Shown here piece by piece: positions 24,916 to 34,226 of a stretch of 64,000 nt of DNA (positions are counted from its first letter, which is position 1; the number at the start of each line of letters is the position of its first letter). The notes below the pieces were generated by a model. It had not been told where the DNA came from. It worked only from the letters and a program-made list of their open reading frames with translations, and ran no database searches. The DNA is from Roseivirga sp. E12 (GTDB lineage Bacteria > Bacteroidota > Bacteroidia > Cytophagales > Cyclobacteriaceae). The position numbers and the translations under genes are program-made. The stretch spans positions 124,001 to 188,000 of the forward strand of contig NZ_JAGFMD010000005.1 in assembly GCF_017592825.1 (NCBI RefSeq), read 5' to 3'.

Positions 24916-25937
24916 AGTCTTCTGTATTCTTCCTCCAGTTGGTCTTTGTATTCCCCCAAAACTCCTTTAAAGCGATTCACAGCCTCTTCTAGAGAGATAT
25001 CAACCTTACCCCCGGCTGCATTGCGATGACCTCCACCATTAAAGTATTTGTTAGCAACTTCGTTAGCAGGAAACTTCCCAATTGATCTTAAAGAGATTTT
25101 CACCCCGTCAGACGACTCTTTAAACAATCCAGCAAGAGTGATACCCTCAATGGATAGTGCGTAATTGACCAAACCTTCAGTATCACCAGTTTTTGAATTA
25201 TACTTCTGTAACTCATCTTCTGATAACGCAAAAAAAGCAACACGGCTCTCAGGAAGAACCTGCAAATTCTGGCTAAGTGCATACCCAAGGAAGCGAAGTC
25301 TATTTATGGAGTTCTTGTCATATATCTCTTTAGAGACACGACTATTATCTGCTCCATGAGCAATCAAATTAGCGACTACTTCATGAACGTTTTGTGTAGT
25401 ATTAGGATGCCTGAACCCTCCAGTATCGGTCATTATACCGGCATAGAGGCATTCGGCAATATCTTTATCTATTAGGTCACGATCTCCCAATGCCACAATC
25501 AATTCGTAACAAAGTTCGCATGTCGCAGCTGCTCCAGTATTCCAAAGTCGGAAGTCAGCAAAATCTTCAGGGTCTAAATGATGATCTACATTTACTTTAA
25601 ATCCATTCGCTTCCTTGACCATTTCTCCCAACTGATTGATTCTGCTTAAAACAGAAAAGTCGAGTGTTATGATTACTTCGGCCTGATTCATTAAAGATTG
25701 TGAGGCCTCGTGAGTGTCTTCACTATAAACCAAAACATCATCATTGCCTTTCATCCAATGTAAAAAAGCGGGATACTCAGATGGAGTAATCACTTGGACA
25801 TCATGGCCTTTTTTTATCAAGTAATTGGCCATACCTAATGATGAGCCCAATGCATCAGCATCAGGTTTCACGTGCGTGGTAATGACTATTTTACTGGGGC
25901 TACTAAGCTTGGATTTTAATAACTCTAAGTTCTGCAT
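24912..25937 (-). CDS. nrnA: Bifunctional oligoribonuclease / PAP phosphatase NrnA (DHH family)
   Basis: NrnA degrades short oligoribonucleotides and dephosphorylates 3'-phosphoadenosine 5'-phosphate. The 341-aa protein has DHH motifs [22 protein letters not shown] and [12 protein letters not shown] in the N-terminal part, and a DHHA1 C-terminal domain ending [11 protein letters not shown] chose the ATG at 25937 ([11 protein letters not shown]). An upstream TTG at 25967 is less likely. It heads the coupled row nrnA-FKBP-FKBP-rdgB-udk and is divergent from ndk. Confidence 0.93.
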   Translation of the reverse strand: MQNLELLKSKLSSPSKIVITTHVKPDADALGSSLGMANYLIKKGHDVQVITPSEYPAFLHWMKGNDDVLVYSEDTHEASQSLMNQAEVIITLDFSVLSRINQLGEMVKEANGFKVNVDHHLDPEDFADFRLWNTGAAATCELCYELIVALGDRDLIDKDIAECLYAGIMTDTGGFRHPNTTQNVHEVVANLIAHGADNSRVSKEIYDKNSINRLRFLGYALSQNLQVLPESRVAFFALSEDELQKYNSKTGDTEGLVNYALSIEGITLAGLFKESSDGVKISLRSIGKFPANEVANKYFNGGGHRNAAGGKVDISLEEAVNRFKGVLGEYKDQLEEEYRRL

Positions 25938-26084
25938 GCACTGCTTCCGACAAAGTCGGTCCGTCAAGAATCGGCAAAGTTGTCAAGAAATCGGCTACGA
26001 AACAATCAAAGAGACCTTGATTATCTGAATATTAAGTCGTCAAAAGATTCATTATCAGGGTCTCTCTTATTAAAAATTATCTTC

Positions 26085-26092
26085 TATTTTTG
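26085..26092 (+). promoter_or_regulatory. -7 promoter element upstream of ndk
   Basis: TATTTTTG matches the Bacteroidota TAnnTTTG element, 34 bp before the ndk ATG. The -33 region at the expected distance (TCTT) is weak. Upstream, AGAGACC (26010-26016) and GGTCTCT (26059-26065) form a distant inverted repeat around it that could be a regulatory structure, but this is speculative. Confidence 0.45.
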
Positions 26093-26126
26093 CGCTCGAA
26101 TTTTAAAAAGGAACTATAAAACGATT

Positions 26127-26546
26127 ATGGCAACTAACAGAACATTCACAATGATTAAGCCTGATGCAGTAGCGGATGGTAACATTGGTGGGATCATTAA
26201 AATGATCGAGGAAGCGGGTTTTAAAATCATTGCTATGAAATATACCAGATTGACTACTGAGTTAGCTGGTAAATTCTACGAAGTACATAAAGAAAGACCT
26301 TTTTACGGTGAGCTAGTAGACTACATGTCTTCTGGGCCTATCGTTGCAGCAATTCTTGAAAAAGATAATGCTGTTGAAGACTTCAGAACTTTAATTGGTG
26401 CTACTAACCCTGCAGATGCTGCGGAAGGTACTATCAGAAAGATCTATGCTAAGTCTATTGGAGAAAATGCTGTTCACGGTTCAGATTCTGACGAGAATGC
26501 GGCTATTGAAGGAAACTTCTACTTCTCAATGGGTGAAAGATTCTAG
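26127..26546 (+). CDS. ndk: Nucleoside diphosphate kinase
   Basis: Ndk balances NTP and dNTP pools by phosphotransfer through a histidine. The active-site histidine is H117 in NAVHGSDS. The N-terminus [16 protein letters not shown] and the [14 protein letters not shown] segment are canonical. The 139-aa length is standard when starting at ATG 26127. The open frame extends upstream to 25980, but that part is not conserved. A strong terminator follows at 26569. Confidence 0.97.
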   Translation: MATNRTFTMIKPDAVADGNIGGIIKMIEEAGFKIIAMKYTRLTTELAGKFYEVHKERPFYGELVDYMSSGPIVAAILEKDNAVEDFRTLIGATNPADAAEGTIRKIYAKSIGENAVHGSDSDENAAIEGNFYFSMGERF

Positions 26547-26568
26547 GAATTAGAATAATTCTATCTTG

Positions 26569-26592
26569 AAGCGGCTTATTGCCGCTTTTTTT
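26569..26592. terminator. Intrinsic terminator after ndk
   Basis: AAGCGGC and GCCGCTT form a 7-bp stem around a TTATT loop, followed by TTTTTT. It lies 23 bp after the ndk stop. The A-rich 5' side could also help end scpA transcription from the other strand. Confidence 0.88.
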
Positions 26593-26646
26593 ATGCCTTA
26601 ACTTGCTAAGACACATGAATAACTGGGATGTAGAGGGTTCAGAAGT

Positions 26647-27399
26647 CTATTCTGTGACCAGTTGATCTTCGATTTTTTCGACCCAAAAATTATTGAAGCC
26701 CTCGCCTAAATGCATTGTAATCTTACGCATTTGGAGTAGATCAAGAATTGAAAGAAAATTAAAAATCACTGCAATCTTATTCGGTTCAAAGGCAATCAGC
26801 TCAGTAAATGAGAGCCTAGGAGAATCTGCAAGCTTATCAAGTACAAACTGGCGCTGAGTGCTAATGGAATATGGGTACTGAACTACCTGATGTGTTGGTT
26901 TTTTCTGTTCATACTCAAAACGAGAAACGACTCTTTGGTAAACTTTCAAGAGTTTATAGAGGTCGATATCTTGAAGTTCTGCTTCAACATTGCTGCTCTC
27001 TGCTAGTTTTCTCAGTTCCTTAGTAATATTACCTCGCTTCTCTTTCTGAAGGCGATCACCTTCTAGATTGCTCAATTCTTCTATTACCGATTTATACTTT
27101 TTGTACTCCAGCAGATGACGAACGAGCTCTTCACGAGGATCTACCTCATTCCCCTCTTCATCCAAAACTGGTCTAGGGAGTAACATTTTTGCTTTTATCC
27201 GCATCAATGTGGCAGCGACTAAGATGAATTCGCTAGCCACTTCTACATTCATTTGCTCCAAACGATGCAGGTAATCAAGAAAATCAGAAGTGATTTTGTT
27301 AATCGGAATGTCGTGAATATCGAGTTCGTCTCTTTGGATAAAGAATAAAAGCAGGTCAAAGGGACCTTCAAAGAGCGGAAGTTTTATTTCGAAACTCAA
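26647..27399 (-). CDS. scpA: Segregation and condensation protein A
   Basis: ScpA is the kleisin subunit of the bacterial SMC-ScpAB condensin. The 250-aa protein opens with the family signature FEGPFDLLLFFIQRDELDIHDIPI and has LVAATLMRIKAKMLLPRP at ~65-82. The C-terminal winged-helix part contains VAVIFNFLSILDLLQ-like sequence (IAVIFNFLSILDLLQMRKI). No scpB is in the window. A TATATTTG motif on the minus strand at 27421-27428 may be its -7 element, giving a leader of about 15 nt. It is divergent from dxs. Confidence 0.95.
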   Translation of the reverse strand: MSFEIKLPLFEGPFDLLLFFIQRDELDIHDIPINKITSDFLDYLHRLEQMNVEVASEFILVAATLMRIKAKMLLPRPVLDEEGNEVDPREELVRHLLEYKKYKSVIEELSNLEGDRLQKEKRGNITKELRKLAESSNVEAELQDIDLYKLLKVYQRVVSRFEYEQKKPTHQVVQYPYSISTQRQFVLDKLADSPRLSFTELIAFEPNKIAVIFNFLSILDLLQMRKITMHLGEGFNNFWVEKIEDQLVTE

Positions 27400-27450
27400 C
27401 GATTATAAAGCGTTTTCAATCAAATATATAGAGAATGACTAAATGTCTCA

Positions 27451-27478
27451 TTTGGAGCCAAAATAATTTTTAATTTTG
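27451..27478 (+). promoter_or_regulatory. Promoter of dxs
   Basis: TTTG (27451-27454) and TAATTTTG (27471-27478) match the -33 and -7 elements of the Bacteroidota primary sigma factor with a 16-bp spacer, the same spacing as at guaB. Transcription would start near 27485, giving a ~65-nt leader before the ATG at 27551. Confidence 0.6.
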
Positions 27479-27550
27479 GGGGTTGATTAAAAATCTAAGC
27501 CAAACATTTAACACGTAGTGTTGTTGATAAGGCATTAGTTTTAAAAATCT

Positions 27551-29485
27551 ATGTTGATAGAGCCAGGACCCCTACTTTCCAAAATTGATTCCCCTGCCGA
27601 TTTAAAGCAATTAGATCAGACCCAATTAGTGAAGGTCTGTGATGAGTTGCGTCAATTCATTGTAGACAATGTCTCCGTTTATGGTGGACACTTTGGAGCT
27701 TCTCTGGGTGTAGTTGAATTGACTGTGGCACTTCACTACATCTTCAATACCCCAAAAGATCAGTTGGTATGGGATGTTGGGCATCAGGCCTATGGCCACA
27801 AAATATTAACAGGAAGACGTGATGTCTTCCATAGCAACAGAATTTACAAAGGTCTTTCTGGCTTCCCTAAGCGGAAAGAAAGTGACTATGATACTTTTGG
27901 TGTCGGCCACTCTTCTACTTCTATTTCTGCAGCCTTGGGAATGGCAATAGCCAACCAATACAAGAAAGACGATCGACAACATATTGCCGTAATAGGTGAT
28001 GGTGCCATGACTGGGGGACTTGCCTTCGAGGGCATGAACCATGCGGGTGATACCAATGCCAACGTGCTGATCATTCTGAATGACAACTGCATGTCAATTG
28101 ATCCTAACGTTGGTGCGCTAAAAGATTATTTGACAGACGTCACAACATCGCACACCTATAACAAGGCTAAAGATGACGTTTGGAAACTATTGAGCAAGTT
28201 CTCAAAGTTTGGAAAGAGTGCGCAAGAGGTTATTTCAAAAGTTGAACACTCAATGAAGTCGTTGCTTCTGAAGCAGAGTAATCTTTTCGAAGCACTGAAC
28301 CTCAGGTATTTCGGGCCAGTAGATGGTCATGATGTGCATCATTTGACCAATGTGCTCAAGGACCTTAAAGATATTCCAGGACCTAAAATCCTTCACTGCG
28401 TTACGGTAAAGGGTAAAGGGTACAAACCTGCTGAAGAAGGAAATGCCACTAAATGGCATGCTCCTGGTAAGTTTGACAAAGTAACAGGCGAAGTATTTAA
28501 GAAAGTACCTGATGCACCTCAACCACCAAAGTATCAAGATGTTTTCGGCCACACGCTGGTAGAATTGGCTGAGCAGAACGACAAGGTTATGGGAATTACC
28601 CCAGCGATGCCTTCTGGCTCTTCCATGAACATCATGATGAAGGCTATGCCTGACCGTGCTTTTGATGTTGGAATTGCCGAACAGCATGCCGTCACATTCT
28701 CGGCAGGCTTAGCCACTCAAGGCTTGATTCCTTTCTGTAATATCTACAGTACATTTATGCAGCGTGCCTTTGATCAGGTCATTCATGATGTCTGTATTCA
28801 AAACCTTCCCGTGACGTTCTGCCTAGACAGAGCAGGTTTTGCTGGTGCTGACGGCCCAACACACCACGGTGCTTATGACATTGCTTACATGCGATGCATC
28901 CCCAATATGATTGTTGCTGCTCCTATGAATGAAGCAGAACTGCGTAATATGATGTACACTTCTCAATTACCACGCGAAGGGCAAGCTTTTACCATCAGAT
29001 ACCCAAGAGGAACTGGTGTTATGCCAGAGTGGAGAACTGAGATGAAGAAAATGACCATTGGTACCGGTAGAAAAATTGCAGATGGAGAAAATGTTGCGAT
29101 TCTAACTATCGGTCATATTGGAAATTATGCCGTCACGGCAAGAGAACAACTGGCAGAAGAAGGATTGAATCCTGCTCACTACGACATGCGATTTGTCAAG
29201 CCTCTTGACGAAGAGTTACTTCATGATATTTTCAGAAACTTCAAGAAAGTGATTACAGTCGAAGATGGCTGTGTTATGGGAGGTTTTGGTAGTGCAGTGC
29301 TAGAGTTTATGGCAGATAACGGTTATGCCGCCAAAGTAGTAAGACTGGGAATTCCTGATGCCATTGTAGAACACGGAACTCAGGAGCAACTACATGGAGA
29401 ATGCAATTTCGATGTAGCCGGTATTGCTAAAACTGTTCGTGGACTGTCAGGCGTTAAGGCACCGAGTAGTGCGTCTTCTAATTAG
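27551..29485 (+). CDS. dxs: 1-deoxy-D-xylulose-5-phosphate synthase
   Basis: Dxs condenses pyruvate and glyceraldehyde-3-phosphate, the first step of the MEP isoprenoid pathway, with thiamin pyrophosphate as cofactor. The 644-aa length is normal. TPP-binding features are DVGHQAYGHKILTGR, GDGAMTGGLAFEG and the NDNCMSI loop. The second domain has VGIAEQHAVTFSAGLA with the catalytic glutamate, and DRAGFAGADGPTHHG. The C-terminal domain follows from ~500. It depends on TPP, which the thiamin-uptake locus earlier in the window could supply. Its 3' end overlaps the convergent small membrane gene by 4 bp. Confidence 0.97.
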   Translation: MLIEPGPLLSKIDSPADLKQLDQTQLVKVCDELRQFIVDNVSVYGGHFGASLGVVELTVALHYIFNTPKDQLVWDVGHQAYGHKILTGRRDVFHSNRIYKGLSGFPKRKESDYDTFGVGHSSTSISAALGMAIANQYKKDDRQHIAVIGDGAMTGGLAFEGMNHAGDTNANVLIILNDNCMSIDPNVGALKDYLTDVTTSHTYNKAKDDVWKLLSKFSKFGKSAQEVISKVEHSMKSLLLKQSNLFEALNLRYFGPVDGHDVHHLTNVLKDLKDIPGPKILHCVTVKGKGYKPAEEGNATKWHAPGKFDKVTGEVFKKVPDAPQPPKYQDVFGHTLVELAEQNDKVMGITPAMPSGSSMNIMMKAMPDRAFDVGIAEQHAVTFSAGLATQGLIPFCNIYSTFMQRAFDQVIHDVCIQNLPVTFCLDRAGFAGADGPTHHGAYDIAYMRCIPNMIVAAPMNEAELRNMMYTSQLPREGQAFTIRYPRGTGVMPEWRTEMKKMTIGTGRKIADGENVAILTIGHIGNYAVTAREQLAEEGLNPAHYDMRFVKPLDEELLHDIFRNFKKVITVEDGCVMGGFGSAVLEFMADNGYAAKVVRLGIPDAIVEHGTQEQLHGECNFDVAGIAKTVRGLSGVKAPSSASSN

Positions 29486-29736
29486 GCCTTACGATCTAAA
29501 GTAAATTTTCGATTCCTTCTTGACTTAGACTCGAGTTTGAGATAAATCAATGATCCTACGATTGGAACAAACAAAAGCAGAAGAAAGCTGAAAAGCCTCT
29601 GTGTTCCAGGGCTAACGTCATTGTACAATCTATAGAAAGCAAAAAACATTAATGCAATATGCAAGAATGTCAAAATCTGAAATGCGAATAAGTTATTGTC
29701 GTACAAGTATATGTCCATAGTATCCGAAATGTACAA
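29482..29736 (-). CDS. Small two-helix membrane protein (PLDc_N-like)
   Basis: An 84-aa protein with two hydrophobic segments (FAFQILTFLHIALMFFAFY and RLFSFLLLLFVPIVGSLIY) and a basic C-terminus (LESKSRRNRKFTL). The spacing and the central P-x-x-G of the second helix resemble the phospholipase D-nuclease N-terminal (PLDc_N) domain found alone in small bacterial membrane proteins. The function is unknown. It lies 9 bp downstream of trxA and overlaps the end of dxs on the other strand by 4 bp. Confidence 0.6.
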   Translation of the reverse strand: MYISDTMDIYLYDNNLFAFQILTFLHIALMFFAFYRLYNDVSPGTQRLFSFLLLLFVPIVGSLIYLKLESKSRRNRKFTLDRKA

Positions 29737-29745
29737 ATTTCAAGA

Positions 29746-30048
29746 TTATGATGCCCTTTCGATCATCTGGGCTAAATCACGCTTAGTCATAACACCCGCC
29801 TTATTCTCTACAACCTTTCCATTTTTAAATAGAATCAATGTAGGAATGCTCCTTACCCCAAAGCGTTGAGCAATGGGCTGGTTCTTATCTACATCTATTT
29901 TGATCACCTTCACCTTGTCTCCCATTTCTTGAGCTACCTCCTTCAGGACAGGCGCCATCATTTGGCAGGGACCACACCAGTCCGCATAGAAATCCACTAA
30001 AACGGGAGTATCCTGATCAATCAATGTCTCAAACTTTCCTTTCATCAC
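29746..30048 (-). CDS. trxA: Thioredoxin
   Basis: A 100-aa cytoplasmic thioredoxin with the active site WCGPC in DFYADWCGPCQMMAPVL. The cis-proline loop is in RSIPTLILFKNGK. It reduces disulfides in ribonucleotide reductase, peroxiredoxins and methionine sulfoxide reductases such as the MsrC in this window. There is no signal peptide. It is likely co-transcribed with the downstream small membrane protein gene, which is 9 bp away. Confidence 0.96.
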   Translation of the reverse strand: MMKGKFETLIDQDTPVLVDFYADWCGPCQMMAPVLKEVAQEMGDKVKVIKIDVDKNQPIAQRFGVRSIPTLILFKNGKVVENKAGVMTKRDLAQMIERAS

Positions 30049-30134
30049 TATCTAATTAAGCAATTCTAAAACCTAAGAATTGATTCATTTGTTCCCTAAT
30101 TTCACAAAAGCTAATTATTGCATCAACTGATTCA

Positions 30135-30920
30135 ATGCATCAATACGACTTTACAGATCCATTGACATTTCTCACCCTTACTGCCCTCATGTTTTTGATG
30201 GTTGTATTCAGGTATACCTTAGTAGCTGGTATCTTCTATATTGTCTTCTATATCATAGATCCGAAGGACTTCCGAGGTAGAAAGGTTCTTCCTCCTACCA
30301 AAGACAAAAAGCAATACAGACGTGAGGTGATGTGGTCTACACTTACTTCTCTATTCTTCGCCCTAGCAGGGGCTGGCATGGTGGTGCTATGGCAGAAGGG
30401 CTATACTGCTATTTATGAAGATATAGACCAATATGGTTGGTGGTGGATGCCTGTAAGCTTTCTTATTGCAGCATTGATTCACGAGACCTATTATTACTGG
30501 CTTCATCGCTGGATGCATAAACCCAAAGTCTATCGCTTGATACACAAAGTCCATCATGACAGTCATATCACTTCTCCATGGACCTCATTTTCATTTCATC
30601 CGGGTGAGGGAATCTTACAGTCAGTGATTATACCCCTCGTAATTCTCTTCTTGCCTATGCACTACTGGACGATTGTTACGCTATTGACCTTTATGACCTT
30701 GACAAGTGCGATCAATCATTCGAATGTAGAAATCTACCCAAAGGGATTTCATAAGCACTGGCTGGGAAAATGGATGATTGGTGCCACACACCACAGCCTT
30801 CATCATACCCAATACCGCTTCAACTTTGGACTGTATTTTACCTTTTGGGACAAATGGATGAATACTGAAAGTGAGAAGTACTCTGAGGATTTTGAGAAAC
30901 ACACTAGTCCAACCAAATAG
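30135..30920 (+). CDS. Sterol desaturase / fatty acid hydroxylase family protein
   Basis: A 261-aa integral membrane di-iron enzyme with about four helices. The histidine boxes are HETYYYWLHRWMH (~116-128), HKVHHDSH (~136-143) and the C-terminal HHSLHH (~218-223). This His-cluster arrangement is that of the fatty acid hydroxylase superfamily, which includes sterol desaturases and carotenoid hydroxylases. The substrate in this organism is unknown; membrane lipids or hopanoids are possible. It is divergent from trxA and ends 122 bp before the next gene. Confidence 0.88.
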   Translation: MHQYDFTDPLTFLTLTALMFLMVVFRYTLVAGIFYIVFYIIDPKDFRGRKVLPPTKDKKQYRREVMWSTLTSLFFALAGAGMVVLWQKGYTAIYEDIDQYGWWWMPVSFLIAALIHETYYYWLHRWMHKPKVYRLIHKVHHDSHITSPWTSFSFHPGEGILQSVIIPLVILFLPMHYWTIVTLLTFMTLTSAINHSNVEIYPKGFHKHWLGKWMIGATHHSLHHTQYRFNFGLYFTFWDKWMNTESEKYSEDFEKHTSPTK

Positions 30921-30976
30921 GCTCTTTTGCTAAAATAATATTTGTTTCTAAAAAGAGAATATATTTAATTTGTTGA

Positions 30977-31010
30977 AATCCAACACATACGATCTAGTCG
31001 TATTTGGATT
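30977..31010. other. Bulged inverted repeat upstream of the gene at 31042
   Basis: AATCCAA (30977-30983) pairs with TTGGATT (31004-31010), and ATACGA (30987-30992) with TCGTAT (30998-31003), around a TCTAG loop with a 3-nt CAC bulge. It sits 31 bp before the ATG and has no T-run, so it is more likely an operator or leader structure than a terminator. Confidence 0.5.
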
Positions 31011-31041
31011 AAACAGGTCATAAAACTCAAAAGAAACAGAA

Positions 31042-31581
31042 ATGAAAATTATCAAATTATTTTCTCTGGCGGTCCTCGGATTTGGGCTGCTAATGAACAA
31101 GCCAAACCATGAAGTAATCATTCGTACAGCTGATGGTGGAGCAATAAGTCTCAATACCACAAAGTACTATCAAAAGCGTGCCACAGATATTTTACTCACT
31201 AAAACCAATGCCGAGGGTAATGAAGAATGGTTTAAAATTTATGGTGGTAGCAGCTACGATAAGGCAAGCGATTTGATCGCAACCGATGATGGAGGTTATG
31301 CTATATTAGGTTCTACCAGCTCCTATGGTAATGGCAATTATGATATCTACTTGATCAAGGTTGACAAAAAAGGTAAAAAGGAATGGAGTGAAACCTATGG
31401 AGGTTTCTATAACGAATATGGTTACTCAATAAAGCAGCGTAGCAATGGTGATTATACCATTCAGGCCACTGGACAAGGGTGTTTCAATGAAAATGGATCG
31501 CCCAACTGCGATAAGGACAAATGGGCCTTCAATATTGATAGCAAAGGCCGACTAAAGGGTAAGCAAGAAATAGCCAAGTAA
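31042..31581 (+). CDS. Secreted protein with beta-propeller-like repeats
   Basis: A 179-aa protein with a signal peptide-like start (MKIIKLFSLAVLGFGLLMN). The body contains two repeat units of the type 'E-W-...-Y-G-G...D-G-G-Y-...-G-S-T' (EWFKIYGGSSYDKASDLIATDD and EWSETYGGFYNEYGYSIKQ). Such repeats occur in large Bacteroidota secreted proteins with propeller-like folds. Two blades cannot close a propeller, so this is either a fragment-like small domain or it multimerises. No type IX sorting tail is seen. It is preceded by an inverted repeat and followed by a strong terminator. Confidence 0.6.
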   Translation: MKIIKLFSLAVLGFGLLMNKPNHEVIIRTADGGAISLNTTKYYQKRATDILLTKTNAEGNEEWFKIYGGSSYDKASDLIATDDGGYAILGSTSSYGNGNYDIYLIKVDKKGKKEWSETYGGFYNEYGYSIKQRSNGDYTIQATGQGCFNENGSPNCDKDKWAFNIDSKGRLKGKQEIAK

Positions 31582-31583
31582 AT

Positions 31584-31620
31584 AAAAGCCACCTTGAGAC
31601 TTATTTCAAGGTGGCTTTTT
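31584..31620. terminator. Bidirectional intrinsic terminator
   Basis: AAAAGCCACCTTGA and TCAAGGTGGCTTTT form a perfect 14-bp stem around an 8-nt loop, flanked by A and T runs. It lies between the convergent genes ending at 31581 and 31638. Confidence 0.92.
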
Positions 31621-31637
31621 CACTTTTCAGTCAATTA

Positions 31638-34046
31638 TTATTCGTACCGTAGACTATCCACCGGATTTGCTTTGGCTGCTCTTGAAGTTTGAAAACTCAC
31701 TGTTGCAATCGCGATCAAAAGAACGAGCATTGCTGGGAAAGCAAAAATATACCAATAAAGGTCAATCCTAAAAGCAAAGCTATTTAACCATTGCTCCATA
31801 CCGTAGTAGGCGATCGGAATTGCCAAGATCACGGATACTACAATCAACTTCAAGAAATCTGTAGAAAGGAGTTTCAGGATACTTGGTACCGAAGCCCCTA
31901 ATACTTTTCTAACTCCTATTTCCTTGATTCTCTTAGAAGTCATAAACGCTGCTAAACCGAATAGACCAAGGCAGGCAACAAAAATTGTCAAGCCAGAGAA
32001 GATGGTAAATACAGAGCCGAATTGTTTGTCAGCTTCATATTGATCTTCAAATCGATCTTCAAGGAAGAAGTACTCGAATGGATTACCAGGGAAAAATTGT
32101 GCCCACTTTTCCTGAGCCATTTGAACCACCTGCTGTGTATTTGCAGCATTGTATTTTACTGAATAGAAGCCGTCAGCATTTGGAATAAGTCTAAAAAGCA
32201 ACTTGTCATAATTCTCCTTTAAAGAAGTATGATGATAGTCTTCCATCACACCAATAATAGTATAGACATTACCCCAAAAGTAAATGCGTTCACCCAATGC
32301 CTCCTCAGGATCAGCAAAACCAAAGTCCTTTGCAGCTGCTCTTGAGAACAAAATCTTCGACTCCTCATCACCAAATTCTCTTGAGAAACTTCGACCTGCA
32401 ATCACTTGCATGTCATATGACTCTACAAACTCATAGCCTAGCCCAAGAACTCTATATTGCTTTCCTTCACTGTCAGGTGCTCCTTCTTTTCTAATACCTC
32501 CAGCATTCCAACCAACTCCTCTACCGGGCACGCCAGTACTCACCACTACGTTCTCAACATTTGCATCTGTTTTCATTACCTCAGTAAAAGCAGTAAGCTT
32601 TTCGGTATAGGTAGAGTCCGTTACACTAGGCCCATTAATTACCATTGTTCTGTCAATATCAATACCCAGCTCTTGATTTCTCATAAATGAGATCTGTTCA
32701 TAAACGGTATAAGTCCCTATAATCAGACCCACAGAAGCCATAAACTGGAATATCACCAATCCCTTTCTTAACAATCCGCCTCCACCTGAGGTAAGTTTTG
32801 CGCCTTTAAGGGTATCAATAGGTTTGAAAGATGAAAGCACAAATGCTGGATAAAGTCCTGAAAGGAAGGTACCCACAAAAAAGAGCACACCTAAGCCTAA
32901 CCAGAAGCCCTGTTGAGCAAACAGTGCCATTGTCATCGGTTGATCTGTCAGGTTAGCAAATGCCGGTAGTACCAAAGCCACAATTAAGAAGGCCAATATC
33001 ACCGCGAATAAGTTCACTAAGAAAGACTCAGTTAAAAATTGTCTAATCAATTGGCCTTTTTGCGACCCTAAAACCTTTCTTAACCCAACCTCTCTTGCTC
33101 GTTCCATTGACTTGGCGGTAGCCAGATTGATGTAATTAACCCAAGCGATCAGCACGATAAAGAATGAAATAACCAGCAAGGCATAAACTGAATCACCATC
33201 ACCGTTCACTTCGGCCTCACCTATAAAGTTTGAATTTAGGTGGATATCGGCCATTGGCTGCAGTTCAAAGTCCATCCAGGTATCCACATTTCGCATTTCC
33301 TCGCCCCATTGACTCTCGACAAACTCATCAATCTTTACTTGAAAAGCTTCAGCAGTAACTCCCTCAGCCAGTTCTATATAATTGAAATAACCATCCCAGT
33401 ACCAAACTCGATTGGCATCAGCAGCGAAGTCTCCCTGTGCCGCGGTTGACCATGAGGCAAGAATATCAAACTTAAAATGAGAGTTATCAGGAATATCCTT
33501 AAATACTGCGGTGACTGTAACAGAGCGGTCGCGGTTATACATCAGTGTCTCTCCTACAGGATCTGTTTCTCCAAAATACTTTTTTGCAACGCTCTCAGAA
33601 ATGGCAATTGTATTCATTTCGGTCAGAGCGTTTTCAGTATCACCCTTTACTATTTCCGTTCCGAAGATCCTAAAGGCATCCTGATTTGCGAAGTAGATGT
33701 CCCTCTCCATAAACTCTATATCGCCTTTGGAGATAACACCTCCAGTGGATGTTAGACGTGCATACCTTTCAACTTCAGGATATGCCTCATTGAGTAAATG
33801 GCCTATGGAAACGACTCCAGAAGCCCACTCTGTGCTTAATTCGCCTTGATTGTAGCGGTTAGTTTTAATACGGTAAATCTTAGAAGCATTCTCATTGAAA
33901 TTCTCATAGCTCAACTCATAGTTGACATATTGCATAATGAGTAAGCTGGCTGAAATCCCTAGGGCCAGTCCGGTGATATTGATAAAAGAGAAAATCCGAT
34001 TCTTTAGAAGTGACCGGAATGCGATCTTGATATAATTTTTGAACAT
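31638..34046 (-). CDS. ABC transporter permease, FtsX/MacB type
   Basis: An 802-aa inner-membrane protein with two MacB-like periplasmic core domains and two FtsX membrane blocks. The order is TM1 (~20-40, FINITGLALGISASLLIMQYV), periplasmic domain, three-helix FtsX block (~285-400, containing ARAKEVGLRKVLG-like MERAREVGLRKVLGSQKGQL), a fourth helix (~430), a second periplasmic domain, and a final FtsX block (MTSKRIKEIGVRKVLGASVPSIL). Bacteroidota carry many such permeases, which couple to separately encoded MacB-type ATPases and move lipids, peptides or lipoproteins mechanically. No ATPase gene is adjacent, so the partner and substrate are unknown. Confidence 0.9.
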   Translation of the reverse strand: MFKNYIKIAFRSLLKNRIFSFINITGLALGISASLLIMQYVNYELSYENFNENASKIYRIKTNRYNQGELSTEWASGVVSIGHLLNEAYPEVERYARLTSTGGVISKGDIEFMERDIYFANQDAFRIFGTEIVKGDTENALTEMNTIAISESVAKKYFGETDPVGETLMYNRDRSVTVTAVFKDIPDNSHFKFDILASWSTAAQGDFAADANRVWYWDGYFNYIELAEGVTAEAFQVKIDEFVESQWGEEMRNVDTWMDFELQPMADIHLNSNFIGEAEVNGDGDSVYALLVISFFIVLIAWVNYINLATAKSMERAREVGLRKVLGSQKGQLIRQFLTESFLVNLFAVILAFLIVALVLPAFANLTDQPMTMALFAQQGFWLGLGVLFFVGTFLSGLYPAFVLSSFKPIDTLKGAKLTSGGGGLLRKGLVIFQFMASVGLIIGTYTVYEQISFMRNQELGIDIDRTMVINGPSVTDSTYTEKLTAFTEVMKTDANVENVVVSTGVPGRGVGWNAGGIRKEGAPDSEGKQYRVLGLGYEFVESYDMQVIAGRSFSREFGDEESKILFSRAAAKDFGFADPEEALGERIYFWGNVYTIIGVMEDYHHTSLKENYDKLLFRLIPNADGFYSVKYNAANTQQVVQMAQEKWAQFFPGNPFEYFFLEDRFEDQYEADKQFGSVFTIFSGLTIFVACLGLFGLAAFMTSKRIKEIGVRKVLGASVPSILKLLSTDFLKLIVVSVILAIPIAYYGMEQWLNSFAFRIDLYWYIFAFPAMLVLLIAIATVSFQTSRAAKANPVDSLRYE

Positions 34047-34226
34047 GGTGGTTTGAGTTTATAGTAGGACCTTGATTTTTTAAAGTGGTTACACTTTAAG
34101 ACGACTTTCATATCAGATTATTACAACTTCTTGAAAGACATCAAGGTATGTACAAAGTTGCACTCAGACCCAAGAGGTATCAAAGCGAATTCAGACCGAA
34201 CAGGATATGAGACCGATGGATCGGGA

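Noticed and set aside
26010-26065. Distant inverted repeat (AGAGACC / GGTCTCT) before ndk as a riboswitch
   Set aside because: It is only a 7-bp long-range pairing with no other conserved structure, and it spans the probable promoter region.
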